From assembly GCA_965227445.1 (NCBI GenBank), contig OZ245751.1:3286001-3350000 (forward strand): 64,000 bases of DNA, written 5' to 3'. The stretch is from DT-110 sp030148525 (lineage in GTDB: Bacteria; Bacteroidota; Bacteroidia; Chitinophagales; Saprospiraceae). Each line of letters begins with the position of its first letter. The first letter of the stretch is position 1. A program made the translations under genes and the position numbers. Shown here piece by piece: positions 50,301-58,509 of the stretch. A model generated the notes under the pieces. That model did no database searches. It saw only the letters and a list, made by a program, of their open reading frames with translations, and had not been told where the DNA came from.

Positions 50301-53029
50301 AGGATGTACAGACCGGGGGCCTGAACGGGTACAGATCGCCGATCCGTAGCGCCCGCCAGAATTCCCCCAACGGTACTCCATTCGTAGCGAAAATCCTCCC
50401 CTTCCGAACCGGTTCCCGAAATAATAAAGGCCGGGCCGCTGCAATCAAAAACCTTGTCTTCTCCGGCATTTGCTTGTGGCAAATTGTCGGTGAGCGGGAT
50501 CATAAAGGTATCCCGTACAATGACCGGCGGAATGGTATTAGTGAAAACCGAAACGGCTACCTCGCCTTCCCGCAAGTTAATTGCTTGCTCGCCAAATTGC
50601 TGAGGTGTGGAATTCCAGTTGAAGAAAATCGTTTGCGGGTTGGCATCGGGATCGTAATCCTGAACCATCAGTTCGATAGAACCATCGCGTCCATCCGGAC
50701 AGCTTACCGGAGAAATATTTGCTCCCAGTATGATAATGGTGTCGCGTATACAGACTCCACCACTTAAGGGGAAAATACTACCGGCCCCATTTACGGTGGT
50801 CACTGCCGGTACCGGATCAAATTCAATATTGATATCCACACAGGTATCGGATGGGCCAACCACCGCGTAGCAAACATTAAAGATGGATGTACTATCCGGT
50901 AGTGTTACGCCGGCAGGTGATCCTTCCCAATCAAATTCGATCAGACCAACATCCGCTGAGGTTGTCCCCAGACTCACGCCTTCTTCCAGATCAAGTGGAT
51001 TATCCCCCAATTGTATTTCCTGGAATTCCAGCAAGGATGGAGCCCAATTCACGGTGAACTGAGCGCTGGTTATATCTTCAAACCCGCGAACTCCGAAGGG
51101 CAGGCAGATCGTATCACCCTGATAGGAGTTGCGCTGATCGATCACCAGGAAGAAACCTTCCGGGTTCAGCACACAGATTTCTCCTTCGGTCGGAATAACG
51201 TTGACGTTGTTGCCATTGGATTCGGCAGTGATGGCCTCGGCTTCCAGGATACCCACCATACTGATCTCACTGCAGTTTTCCTGTACCCCCAGCTCGCCCG
51301 GAGGTGTGCCAGTAACCCGGAAGCACATAGTGAACAAAACAGCCCCCTCCGGCAGAGTTTGCGGGGTACCGTTACCATTCCAGTCAAATTGAATGCCACC
51401 CGAAGTAGCAAAAGAAGTGTTTATGTCGGATATATCGAATAAAGGATTGACATTCTGCACGTTAGTGAATTCCATGTCGGAGGGTTCCCATCCCAGCGGG
51501 AACTGCAAGCTGAGAACGTCCACGAAGTTACCGACGGTCACATCCAGGCAGACAATATCGCCCGGTGTACCCCGGTTTTCGCCAATACCTATCCGCACGC
51601 TTTCGGGCTGGTTGACCTCGACGGCACAGTTGGAAGGGAAAACGCCCAGGTTCCGGGCACTATTGATGAGGGTAACCCGATCGGAAGCGGTATTAATCCG
51701 AACCGGAGAATCCCCTCCGAGACCGACTACGTTAAAGCAGATTACGTACAGTTGGTCCCCCGCAGAGAAATCGGCGGCAAAGGCCGGACTATTGGCTCGC
51801 CAATCGAGGCCCAGAATACCATTTCGTATGTTGGTCTGATCGAAATCGTCCTGATTAAGACCAGGTATTAATCCGTTGTTGAGATCGCGAATCTCGGAGA
51901 ATTCCAAAATATTGGGGTTCCATTCCATGAGGTAGCGGATCTCGTCCACATCGGCCAGGTCGGCGTTCGCCCGGAATACCACGCACACCTCGTCGTTGAG
52001 GCTGACCGGGTCCCCACAATCAATACCAACCTGAAGGCCTTCCGGTTCACATTCACCGGTCTCTACCAGTCCGGGTTCGAAGGTTACCGGGATGGTGACC
52101 GTATCATTGAGGGCATTGAACGCCTCGACGCGGGTCGGATTGTCGTTGAACTCAAAATCAGTACTCTGTTCACAATCGCCGACCACCCGGAAACACACCT
52201 GAAAGATGGACGTTCCGTCGGGTATAGATTCCCCTAAATTATTGGGATCAAGGTATGTCCAGGAAACCGTCAGTCGTCCCGGTCCGATATTCGGATTGTC
52301 GGGGGTACCGAAGTCGCTTTTATTTAGGTTACGGAGATTTTCGGTAGGAATAACATCTTCGAATTGCAGGATAGCGGGATCCCAATTCATCGAATACTGC
52401 ATACCGATCAATTCGTCAAACCCATCGACGGTGACATCCACGCAGACTAATTCTCCGGGGTTGCCGGAGGTGGAGCTAGCCTGCAGATTGAGGGGGCGAA
52501 CACAGGTGGACACGACTCCTGGTCCAAGGCGCAGACCAATATTTTGCGTACATACCCCGAGACGTTTCACATCAATTGGAGTTGGATCCTCCGTAAAATC
52601 AGCGTCGTTAATAATTTCGACATTGGTAGTTGCTCCGTAGGAGCTAATAGCCCGAAAGCATATCTGGAAAATAACCACACTATCCGAAAGGGTAACTGCG
52701 GACTCAGCAGTTTCACAATCATCAAACTCCCAATTCAATAGCAAGAGGCCTTCGTCCACACGTGAATCATCAAAATCATCGGCCGTCAGGCGACCGAGAT
52801 TCAGACCGTCGACACGCACAAATTCGATGATCCCGGGATCCCATTTTACGGGAAATTTTACCGAGGTGAGGTCGGTGAAGTCCTCTACGGTTACATCAAT
52901 GCAGAACTCCTCATTGGTGCAGGGATCTGCGGATGAGAAGGAAAATTTAGGACCACCGGCACCAAACTGGCCGAAGGCCGCCCCGATAGTGGTTAGTACG
53001 AACGTAAGAAGGAGTACTATCTTTTTCAT
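47387..53029 (-). CDS. Giant surface protein with cohesin-like and PKD-like repeats, T9SS type-B (gliding-motility) C-terminus
   Basis: 1880 residues from the ATG at 53029 (MKKIVLLLTFVLTTIGAAFGQ, signal peptide); 13 more codons are open upstream. Residues about 25-740 hold five cohesin-like modules, each with an FCIDVTVEDF-type strand, SVKFPVKWDPGIIEF and a closing IFQVCFR. A SprB-like repeat follows (SPVSCPDGRDGSIEL), then about ten PKD/Ig-like repeats of 80-90 residues (ANAGEDKVFDCSG ... YEW ... YILEV ... GC), a tandem-95-type module (NINVLANDQF) and the C-terminal CHU_C/type-B sorting domain (GITPNGDGLND, FNRWGDIVY, SGTYYYILR). It is a secreted, surface-attached adhesin or scaffold. PorP/SprF is encoded just upstream, the usual partner of type-B cargo. 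Confidence 0.92.
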   Translation of the reverse strand: MKKIVLLLTFVLTTIGAAFGQFGAGGPKFSFSSADPCTNEEFCIDVTVEDFTDLTSVKFPVKWDPGIIEFVRVDGLNLGRLTADDFDDSRVDEGLLLLNWEFDDCETAESAVTLSDSVVIFQICFRAISSYGATTNVEIINDADFTEDPTPIDVKRLGVCTQNIGLRLGPGVVSTCVRPLNLQASSTSGNPGELVCVDVTVDGFDELIGMQYSMNWDPAILQFEDVIPTENLRNLNKSDFGTPDNPNIGPGRLTVSWTYLDPNNLGESIPDGTSIFQVCFRVVGDCEQSTDFEFNDNPTRVEAFNALNDTVTIPVTFEPGLVETGECEPEGLQVGIDCGDPVSLNDEVCVVFRANADLADVDEIRYLMEWNPNILEFSEIRDLNNGLIPGLNQDDFDQTNIRNGILGLDWRANSPAFAADFSAGDQLYVICFNVVGLGGDSPVRINTASDRVTLINSARNLGVFPSNCAVEVNQPESVRIGIGENRGTPGDIVCLDVTVGNFVDVLSLQFPLGWEPSDMEFTNVQNVNPLFDISDINTSFATSGGIQFDWNGNGTPQTLPEGAVLFTMCFRVTGTPPGELGVQENCSEISMVGILEAEAITAESNGNNVNVIPTEGEICVLNPEGFFLVIDQRNSYQGDTICLPFGVRGFEDITSAQFTVNWAPSLLEFQEIQLGDNPLDLEEGVSLGTTSADVGLIEFDWEGSPAGVTLPDSTSIFNVCYAVVGPSDTCVDINIEFDPVPAVTTVNGAGSIFPLSGGVCIRDTIIILGANISPVSCPDGRDGSIELMVQDYDPDANPQTIFFNWNSTPQQFGEQAINLREGEVAVSVFTNTIPPVIVRDTFMIPLTDNLPQANAGEDKVFDCSGPAFIISGTGSEGEDFRYEWSTVGGILAGATDRRSVPVQAPGLYILEVINRSSGCSAIDTMEVLAPPTPTANAGEDFTFDCSGDSFRLDGTGSETEGVRYEWTEFNGGLITPGEETTLNPEIQAAGTFVLEVIDTSTQCSSLDTVVVRNAAVFPNANAGENLELGCDSTTVQLDGSLSENLQDVTYAWFDEGGTQLGDDVFVQVDSIGNYILEVTDIENGCQSYDTVQVVPSADFPSVDAGGMRALDCDNETIVLQASVGNTNDFDFAWTALDTGMLAEGTDSMLQPTVVQAGTFLLSVTNNLSGCTASDTAVVVNNIVRPAVDAGIGGTLTCVDSSLTLTGTGVFAPDSLRYTWLLNDQTVAIDTFSVTVMVGGMYELQVEDLTSGCVNTDTVVVVDATSGPLLRVPDLPTITCTESNTTIEGELVPADGAYDIQWRVPAGSTGEIVSGADQLIPTVSRAGLYEVQLTDTNTGCTSTRPVEVLADTLAPAADAGADMAITCTVDSVVLNGLGSGTGTDVTYQWEAVNNGLNPMPANELQPVAIAADQYVLTVRDTVNGCFSVDTVTVEEQTTPPAISIAEPATLTCEMPSIQLDASGSDQEGNFDLQWTSVDGQPAPQVSNNPYMASVTAGGSYQLLMTNLATGCENTLIVSVLEDRVAPTADAGGTQLLSCPGTQVPLDGSGSSQGTIYAYNWTVLSGNGLISNEGALSPTVDAVGEYQLEVENTNNGCSATSTVVVERDPRLVDADAGDDQTSCTVDGMLFASVPAEATGRWTSLDDDAIDVPSDANTGVSGLEVGENRFVWTLSYDDCPNYSADTVTVTQEAAPIAGNDQITLDVGESNRNINVLANDQFRQGANLNISIISDPVLGNIGAISGNQVPFNVGPGISGEDEFTYQVCIDQCVELCDSAIVKVTIPFDANFEVEAPNGITPNGDGLNDQLVFDILQNAPEQFEENEIVIFNRWGDIVYTAAPYTNEWGGKNSGGQDLPSGTYYYILRLNINEGQIIRGDVTIVR

Positions 53030-53155
53030 GAAGCTATCAGATTTGGGATATCTTGTAGTTATCGTCATGGGTAAAACCGAAGTCAGGCCGTGGATAGTAT
53101 TTGAACCTAAGGTTCAGCTTGGCGTATCCCCTACCCGACTGACAAGCGGTACGGT

Positions 53156-54109
53156 TTAGTTAAAAAAGGAGAAGGCTACGTTTAATTCGTGGGTGCTGCC
53201 CGCCGAGGGCCCGAACGAACTGAACGAATAGTCATATCCGTAGCCGAGGCGTACGAAATTGTCAAACCCGACATTTTCGCCCAGTACAAATCCGGTTTCC
53301 AGGTGTACCGTTCCGGCGGTTGAACCACCCGCACCGATCCACAGTGCAACGGGTAATTGATAGCGCAGGTTAACATCGACGTTGGTCGGTGCATTCTCCA
53401 CGTATTTCACCCAAACCGAGGGTTCCAGGAAACTGCCATTATCGAAGAATTTGTAGAACCCGAGTAGTCCATAATAGTGACGTACTCGCTGGGTGGTAAA
53501 ATCGTTTTGATCGTCTTTGAAGGTCAGGTCCAGGCCAAGCACCTGCGGCACTGAAATCCCGCCGTAGATATAGTTGTCGACAAATCGACCGCCAATAGCT
53601 TTGTAAAAGAAAACCCCAACACCTACATCGGGATTCATTTGGCTCTGATCCACCGAGCCGATCAAATCGCCTTCATCGCGCAGATCGAGCTCAGAAGCGC
53701 GGACACGGTATTGCACAAACCCCGCACTAAGCCCCACGGAGAAGCCTCCGTATTCGGGATCATCCGTGACGATACCGGCAATTCGTCCGTAGAAGCCGGT
53801 GAATCCGGTTGGTCCCGTCTGGTCGTTGATAATATGGCCACCGGCCTGTAAAGCTACCCCACTCATGCCCGTTGCCAGGTAAGTTCCCCGCACAGTTTGG
53901 GTGGTCGGTGCATTATCCAGTCCGACCCATTGGGCCCGGTAAGACGCTCCGAAAGAGATGTTTTGGCCATAAGCCAGAAAATCAGACTCCACGGCGGCCG
54001 GATTGATGAGGGTGGTATTTTCCCGATACTGCGTAAACAGAGATAATTGTTGAGCAGTAAGGCCCGTTGCTGCCAGCAACAGATAAAAGAGAAGGGTAAA
54101 CCTATTCAT
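53156..54109 (-). CDS. PorP/SprF-family type IX secretion outer-membrane protein
   Basis: 317 residues from the ATG at 54109 (MNRFTLLFYLLLAATGLTAQQ, signal peptide). The opening LSLFTQYRENTTLINPAAV, then FGASYRAQWVGLDNAP and TGFYGRIAG are the PorP/SprF signature; the rest is a beta barrel ending in VAFSFFN with a terminal aromatic-rich strand. SprF is needed for surface delivery of the type-B cargo SprB in Flavobacterium, and porP/sprF paralogues commonly stand beside such cargo genes. Here the 1880-residue protein follows after 126 bases, so it is the likely client. Confidence 0.93.
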   Translation of the reverse strand: MNRFTLLFYLLLAATGLTAQQLSLFTQYRENTTLINPAAVESDFLAYGQNISFGASYRAQWVGLDNAPTTQTVRGTYLATGMSGVALQAGGHIINDQTGPTGFTGFYGRIAGIVTDDPEYGGFSVGLSAGFVQYRVRASELDLRDEGDLIGSVDQSQMNPDVGVGVFFYKAIGGRFVDNYIYGGISVPQVLGLDLTFKDDQNDFTTQRVRHYYGLLGFYKFFDNGSFLEPSVWVKYVENAPTNVDVNLRYQLPVALWIGAGGSTAGTVHLETGFVLGENVGFDNFVRLGYGYDYSFSSFGPSAGSTHELNVAFSFFN

Positions 54110-54960
54110 GGGACTCTTTTTAAGGATGCGCAAGGTTCTACAATTTAGTGATCGATTCGATACCACTCATGGACACACGGACCGAGATCCACGTCACCGA
54201 ACGGTACCCAAACTTTCTTATTCTGTCCCAATATCAGGGCCAGACACAGTTGCCAAAGCGCTGGTTGGTTTGTATTTCATTCAATGCCCGGTATGATTGA
54301 ACAGATTACAACCAGCACTCTTGAGCGCGAAAATATATGATTTTCACTTATTTCTGAGCACTTTAACACCTCTCGGTCGGGGGATATGCATCCGACAAAC
54401 CTGGAGGAAGAGCCCATTTAAGGACCACAAAGTTAGTAGAATAGCCCAGGAATCGGAGTACTATATGAATGCCTATTTCCCCTAATTTATTTTAAGGCAG
54501 GTGAACTATTTGCGGTAGTGGCTTTCGCCAAAAAAACGTACCTCTCGATCACGCACCCTGAAACATCCGTTCGTGTGGGTACGATTGGCAGGTTCTTTTT
54601 CTATACAAAACCCCTGGTTCAGAAAGGCCTCACAGGTATATCGTGATGGTTTCCCGAGTCAGAAGACAGGTTTCATTCCCAAAAAACAGGATTCGGCCTG
54701 GTTCACGCACTAACAAAAGACGAATTTAGGGCTCCCTTTGGTATGCCGCGAGCACCAAATGAGTCTGCGGACGCGGGAAGCGTGTAACAGGGTTATTACG
54801 TCTACGGAAAGGTTAGTCGTCGGCGAGAAAATACATTTGCAATACCGCGAAGTCCATAATTGTTGGTTGGCCACCGAGCAATGGCTGTGATTCCGGATAG
54901 TCACCATCACTACCATATCGGGTCCAAACCAACGCACAGCAGCTTATTGGCCGGGAGTAA
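54110..54960. other. 850-bp gap without a recognisable gene
   Basis: Short frames here have no protein-like features. One GGCTTTCGCCAAA copy lies at 54520. I see no terminator, tRNA or promoter I would defend. It must hold the promoter of the PorP/SprF gene on its left side. Confidence 0.5.
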
Positions 54961-56217
54961 CTAGGAGCGCATGGCATCCACGGGATCCATAGCGGAAGCC
55001 CGCAGAGCGGGGATCATACCCGACAAGACGCCGATAAATATGGACAAACCAATACCCCAGAAAATATTCGCAACCGATAAGTACATATCGAAGTTTATTA
55101 CCTCCGACAGGATCATCAGGATAAGGGCGATAAATACCAGGCCCACCAGTCCCCCGATAATACACAGTATGACAGCTTCAATAAGGAATTCGGCCAGGAT
55201 AATCCATTGCTTTGCTCCCAGGGCCTTTTTAACGCCGATGATGCGTGTGCGCTCTTTAACCGATACAAACATAATGTTGGCGACACTGAACATCCCGACA
55301 AAGATGGCAAAGCCACCGATGACCATACCCACCAGATTGAGCACATTGAAAAAACCATCGAGGAGATTGGAAAGGATGGACATTTGGTTGATGGCAAAGT
55401 TACTTTCTTCGGTGGGCTGCAGCCGGCGATGCGAACGCAGGGCTCCCGTGACTTCCGCCTTAACCTCTTCGATGGGAATTCCCTCGCGGCCTTTGATCAT
55501 CAGCGAGCCACTCCCAAATAGGGAATTTTGCTTGAGGTTGGCAATTTTTTTGGCAAAATTGTAAGGCACGAAAAGGGCTTCATCCACATTATTGATATTG
55601 ATAATACTATCGCCAGATTTTTCAAATACACCTACTACTTCCATCTTGCGGCCATTGACCTTTACGATCTTTCCGATCGGGTCGACCTGGCCAAAAAGCT
55701 CCTCCGCCACTACCGAGCCGATAACCACTTTATTCGAGCCGTAGCGGTATTCGGAGGATGAGAAAAACCGACCTTTTTCCACCTCCATACTCAAGACGGG
55801 GACTATTTCTTCGGTGCCCGTAAAGAGATAAGGGCCACTTACCGAGTTGTTACGCCATTTTACCGTACGCGAACCAATTCCAACCTGGAAGGCCACCATT
55901 TCGGCAGTGCGCAGGCGTTCATCCATGGCCTCGTAGTCCTCAAAATCGATATTCGGGCGGCGCATGATCTTAAAGTAATTGGCACCGGGATCTTCGGTCC
56001 AGGAGAATTTATCGATGAATAGCACATCGTTACCCAGTTTCTCAACGCTGGAACGGACGTTGTCCTCCAGGGAATCTACGGCTGAGAGCACCCCGATAAT
56101 GCAGAAGATACCGATGGTGATACCCAGCAAAGAAAGGAAACTGCGCAGTTTGTTACCGACCAGTTGCTGAATGGCCTGTATTATGCTTTCCCGAACAATT
56201 TTGAAGATGTTATTCAT
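54961..56217 (-). CDS. MacB/FtsX-type ABC transporter permease
   Basis: 418 residues from the ATG at 56217 (MNNIFKIVRESIIQAIQQLV). A longer open frame to 56472 runs through a dispersed repeat and is rejected. One N-terminal helix (FLSLLGITIGIFCIIGVLSA), a large periplasmic MacB-PCD domain (about 45-270), then three helices (LNLVGMVIGGFAIFVGMFSV; LIEAVILCIIGGLVGLVFIAL; LSVANIFWGIGLSIFIGVLSG) and the C-terminal signature GMIPALRASAMDPVDAMR. Such permeases pair with a separate ATPase to push lipoproteins, peptides or drugs outward. The ATPase gene is not adjacent. Confidence 0.93.
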   Translation of the reverse strand: MNNIFKIVRESIIQAIQQLVGNKLRSFLSLLGITIGIFCIIGVLSAVDSLEDNVRSSVEKLGNDVLFIDKFSWTEDPGANYFKIMRRPNIDFEDYEAMDERLRTAEMVAFQVGIGSRTVKWRNNSVSGPYLFTGTEEIVPVLSMEVEKGRFFSSSEYRYGSNKVVIGSVVAEELFGQVDPIGKIVKVNGRKMEVVGVFEKSGDSIININNVDEALFVPYNFAKKIANLKQNSLFGSGSLMIKGREGIPIEEVKAEVTGALRSHRRLQPTEESNFAINQMSILSNLLDGFFNVLNLVGMVIGGFAIFVGMFSVANIMFVSVKERTRIIGVKKALGAKQWIILAEFLIEAVILCIIGGLVGLVFIALILMILSEVINFDMYLSVANIFWGIGLSIFIGVLSGMIPALRASAMDPVDAMRS

Positions 56218-56374
56218 AGCTACTCGTATCCAGTTAATGCCAACACTTTGGTAAGTCACAAGGTTACAATAAGGAGTCGAACCATTTTCCCTGCCGACAC
56301 GTAAGGTACGGTTAAGTCGTCGGGCAGAATAAAGGATTCGATCAAAAAGCCTATTTCTTCGGCCAATGATCATG

Positions 56375-56487
56375 CTATGTGGTTTGGGCTTTGCCCAAAC
56401 TTTCCACGCGGGTAGATACGCAACTCGCAGTGGCCAGGAGTCCTGGCACGAAGTACTGTGTAGCAAAACCACTTCGTAGTCGGTATA
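56375..56487 (-). repeat. Dispersed TATACCG repeat, copy D
   Basis: Contains TTTGGGCTTTGCCCAAAC, CCACGCGGGTAGATACG, CTGGCACGAAGTACTGTG, AGCAAAACCACTTCG and ends CGGTATA. It has the same order as copy C but more substitutions. It lies between the divergent ABC permease and queA genes. Confidence 0.8.
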
Positions 56488-56531
56488 TATGCTGAACGGC
56501 CGGAAACACGGGGAAAATAGTCCTTATTTGT

Positions 56532-56539
56532 TATCTTTG
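56532..56539 (+). promoter_or_regulatory. -7 promoter element of queA
   Basis: TATCTTTG, an exact TAnnTTTG match, 27 bases before the ATG at 56567. No TTTG is visible at -33. Confidence 0.5.
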
Positions 56540-56566
56540 CCTCCTACTTGAAAATCAAACTACAGA

Positions 56567-57631
56567 ATGAGAACCAAACTCTCGCAATTTGCCTTCGAAT
56601 TACCCAAGAAATTAATCGCAAAATACCCCACCGATAATCGCGACGAATCCCGTTTGATGGTAGTACATCGCGACACTGGCGAGATCGAGCATAAAGTTTT
56701 CAAGGATGTTATAGACTACTTCGACGAAGAAGACGTCTTCATTTTTAACAACACCAAGGTCTTTCCAGCCCGTTTGTACGGACGGAAGGAAAAGACAGGA
56801 GCTCGTATCGAAGTATTCTTACTGCGGGAACTCAATCCGGAATCACGCCTGTGGGACGTCCTGGTTGATCCGGCACGTAAGATCCGGGTGGGCAACAAAC
56901 TCTACTTCAGTGATAAACACGATAATGATATTCTGATCGCTGAAGTCGTGGATAATACCACCTCCCGCGGACGTACCATTCGTTTTCTCTATGATGGTAC
57001 CGACGAAGAATTCCGCAAGGATCTGCACAACCTGGGAAATACGCCCCTGCCCAAATTCATTGAGCGGGAAGCCGAAGACATCGATAAAGAACGGTTTCAG
57101 ACCATCTACGCCAAAGAGATCGGAGCCGTTGCTGCTCCTACTGCCGGTCTGCATTTTAGCCGGGAGCTCATGAAGCGCATGGAGATCAAAGGCATTGATT
57201 TCGCCGAGCTTACCCTGCATATCGGTCTGGGAACCTTTCGAAGCATTGACGTTGAAGACTTGTCAAAACACAAGATGGATGCCGAGTACTTTGACATTAA
57301 GGCCGATGCCGTAGAAAAAGTCAACAAAGCAAAGGATAATAAGAAGCGGGTGGTTGCCGTAGGAACGACCTCCATGCGCTCCATAGAATCGGCCGTTTCG
57401 GCTGAGGAGAAACTCAAAATTGCCTCCGGATGGACCAATAAGTTCATTTATCCTCCTTATGAATTCAGTATTGCCGATGCGATGATCAGTAACTTCCACC
57501 TCCCTAAATCAAGCCTGATGATTATGGTTTGTGCCTTTGGTGGTCACGATCTTATCATGAAGGCTTATAAAGAGGCCGTGAAAGAAGGCTATCGCTTTTT
57601 CAGTTATGGTGACGCCATGCTGATTATCTGA
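56567..57631 (+). CDS. queA: S-adenosylmethionine:tRNA ribosyltransferase-isomerase
   Basis: 354 residues, normal length. It adds the ribosyl part of SAM to preQ1-tRNA to make epoxyqueuosine. Motifs: LSQFAFELPKKLIAKYPT, FIFNNTKVFPARLYGRK, GNTPLPKFIEREAEDID, ERFQTIYAKEIGAVAAPTAG, LHFSRELM, LTLHIGLGTF, and SSLMIMVCAFGG with the closing YRFFSYGDAMLI. The ATG at 56567 follows a consensus -7 box. A strong terminator follows. Confidence 0.97.
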   Translation: MRTKLSQFAFELPKKLIAKYPTDNRDESRLMVVHRDTGEIEHKVFKDVIDYFDEEDVFIFNNTKVFPARLYGRKEKTGARIEVFLLRELNPESRLWDVLVDPARKIRVGNKLYFSDKHDNDILIAEVVDNTTSRGRTIRFLYDGTDEEFRKDLHNLGNTPLPKFIEREAEDIDKERFQTIYAKEIGAVAAPTAGLHFSRELMKRMEIKGIDFAELTLHIGLGTFRSIDVEDLSKHKMDAEYFDIKADAVEKVNKAKDNKKRVVAVGTTSMRSIESAVSAEEKLKIASGWTNKFIYPPYEFSIADAMISNFHLPKSSLMIMVCAFGGHDLIMKAYKEAVKEGYRFFSYGDAMLII

Positions 57632-57654
57632 TCCGAAGGAGGCTGGATACACCT

Positions 57655-57693
57655 TGGGGCGACTTCCGTAAGCGGGAGTCGCCCCCCTTTTTT
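57655..57693 (+). terminator. Intrinsic terminator of queA
   Basis: GGGGCGACTtCC ... GGgAGTCGCCCC hairpin (57656-57685) followed by CCTTTTTT. Confidence 0.92.
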
Positions 57694-57709
57694 GCGGAAG
57701 CTGCACCTA

Positions 57710-57797
57710 TTCTTCCCGCCAGTATATACTCGACCCGCAGTGATTTGGAGTCCCGGGAGGAGGTACTAACTAGCAAAACCAATACGTTCCCGGTATA
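57710..57797 (-). repeat. Dispersed TATACCG repeat, copy E (truncated)
   Basis: Right part only: CGCCAGTATATACTCGACCC, TTTGGAGTCCCGG, GGTACTAACTAGCAAAACC and the CGGTATA end. The left third is missing. The following 280 bases to 58080 are AT-rich and contain nothing I recognise. Confidence 0.7.
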
Positions 57798-58080
57798 TTT
57801 TTGCGTTGGTCCTCTGTGTATTATTAGAATCGGAGTTGCAGTAATGATCTAAAATTGTTTTATTGCGCGAAATATAGCCTGGATTTCTGGGCATCAAGGT
57901 TCTTTTTTTATATAGTGATTGTATTGGTCTTGCTAAACAACTTTGAATTTAGCGAGTTGCCAAGTGTAGTAGTTGCAAAGGCTTACGAATAGTAAGTAAC
58001 TCAAAATCATTTTCCGGATAATCAATTAGCCATTTTTTTAATCCGACTAATTGATTAGGATCTAAACAGTAATTTTTTTT

Positions 58081-58302
58081 ATGTATTGGACACTTGAATT
58101 GGCTTATCACCTGGAAGATGCTCCATGGCCAGCCACCCGCGACGAATTGATCGACTATGCGATCCGATCCGGTGCACCGCTGGAAGTGATCGAGAATCTC
58201 CAGCAGATGGAGGATGAAGGAGAAGTGTACGAGGGTATTGAGGACATCTGGCCCGATTACCCCCGTAAAGACGACTTCCTCTTTAACGAAGATGAATACT
58301 AG
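58081..58302 (+). CDS. Small DUF2795-type acidic protein
   Basis: 73 residues: MYWTLELAYHLEDAPWPATR, DELIDYAIRSGAPLEVIENL, then an acidic tail (IEDIWPDYPRKDDFLFNEDE). The first 45 residues match the DUF2795 fold, which is short, helical and of unknown role. It is cytoplasmic. It has its own terminator, so it is probably a single-gene unit. Near-identical proteins are widespread in Bacteroidota, suggesting a housekeeping role. Confidence 0.85.
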   Translation: MYWTLELAYHLEDAPWPATRDELIDYAIRSGAPLEVIENLQQMEDEGEVYEGIEDIWPDYPRKDDFLFNEDEY

Positions 58303-58338
58303 GATTACCTGGTATTTTCATAGTGCCTGCGCACCACT

Positions 58339-58369
58339 AAAAGCTTTGTCCGTTATGGGCAAAGCTTTT
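58339..58369 (+). terminator. Terminator of the DUF2795 gene
   Basis: AAAAGCTTTG ... CAAAGCTTTT, ten-base perfect arms with an inner CC/GG, followed by CTGATTT. Confidence 0.75.
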
Positions 58370-58509
58370 CTGATTTAGCACCACACAACGGATGTGACCG
58401 GCCTTTTTTGACGGGAGGTTTTGACATGCAGCTATTTAGCAACCAGTTCAGCCCCATTCTCACGTTTTTTTATATTTGGAGGCCACCAAAACGGATACTC
58501 AACCAACTT

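Noticed and set aside
54170..54940. Possible tRNA or small gene in the 850-bp gap
   Set aside because: No cloverleaf with a TTCGA loop and no frame with protein-like composition could be found.
54961..56472. 503-codon version of the ABC permease
   Set aside because: The first 85 codons come from the dispersed repeat copy D; the membrane protein starts properly at 56217.
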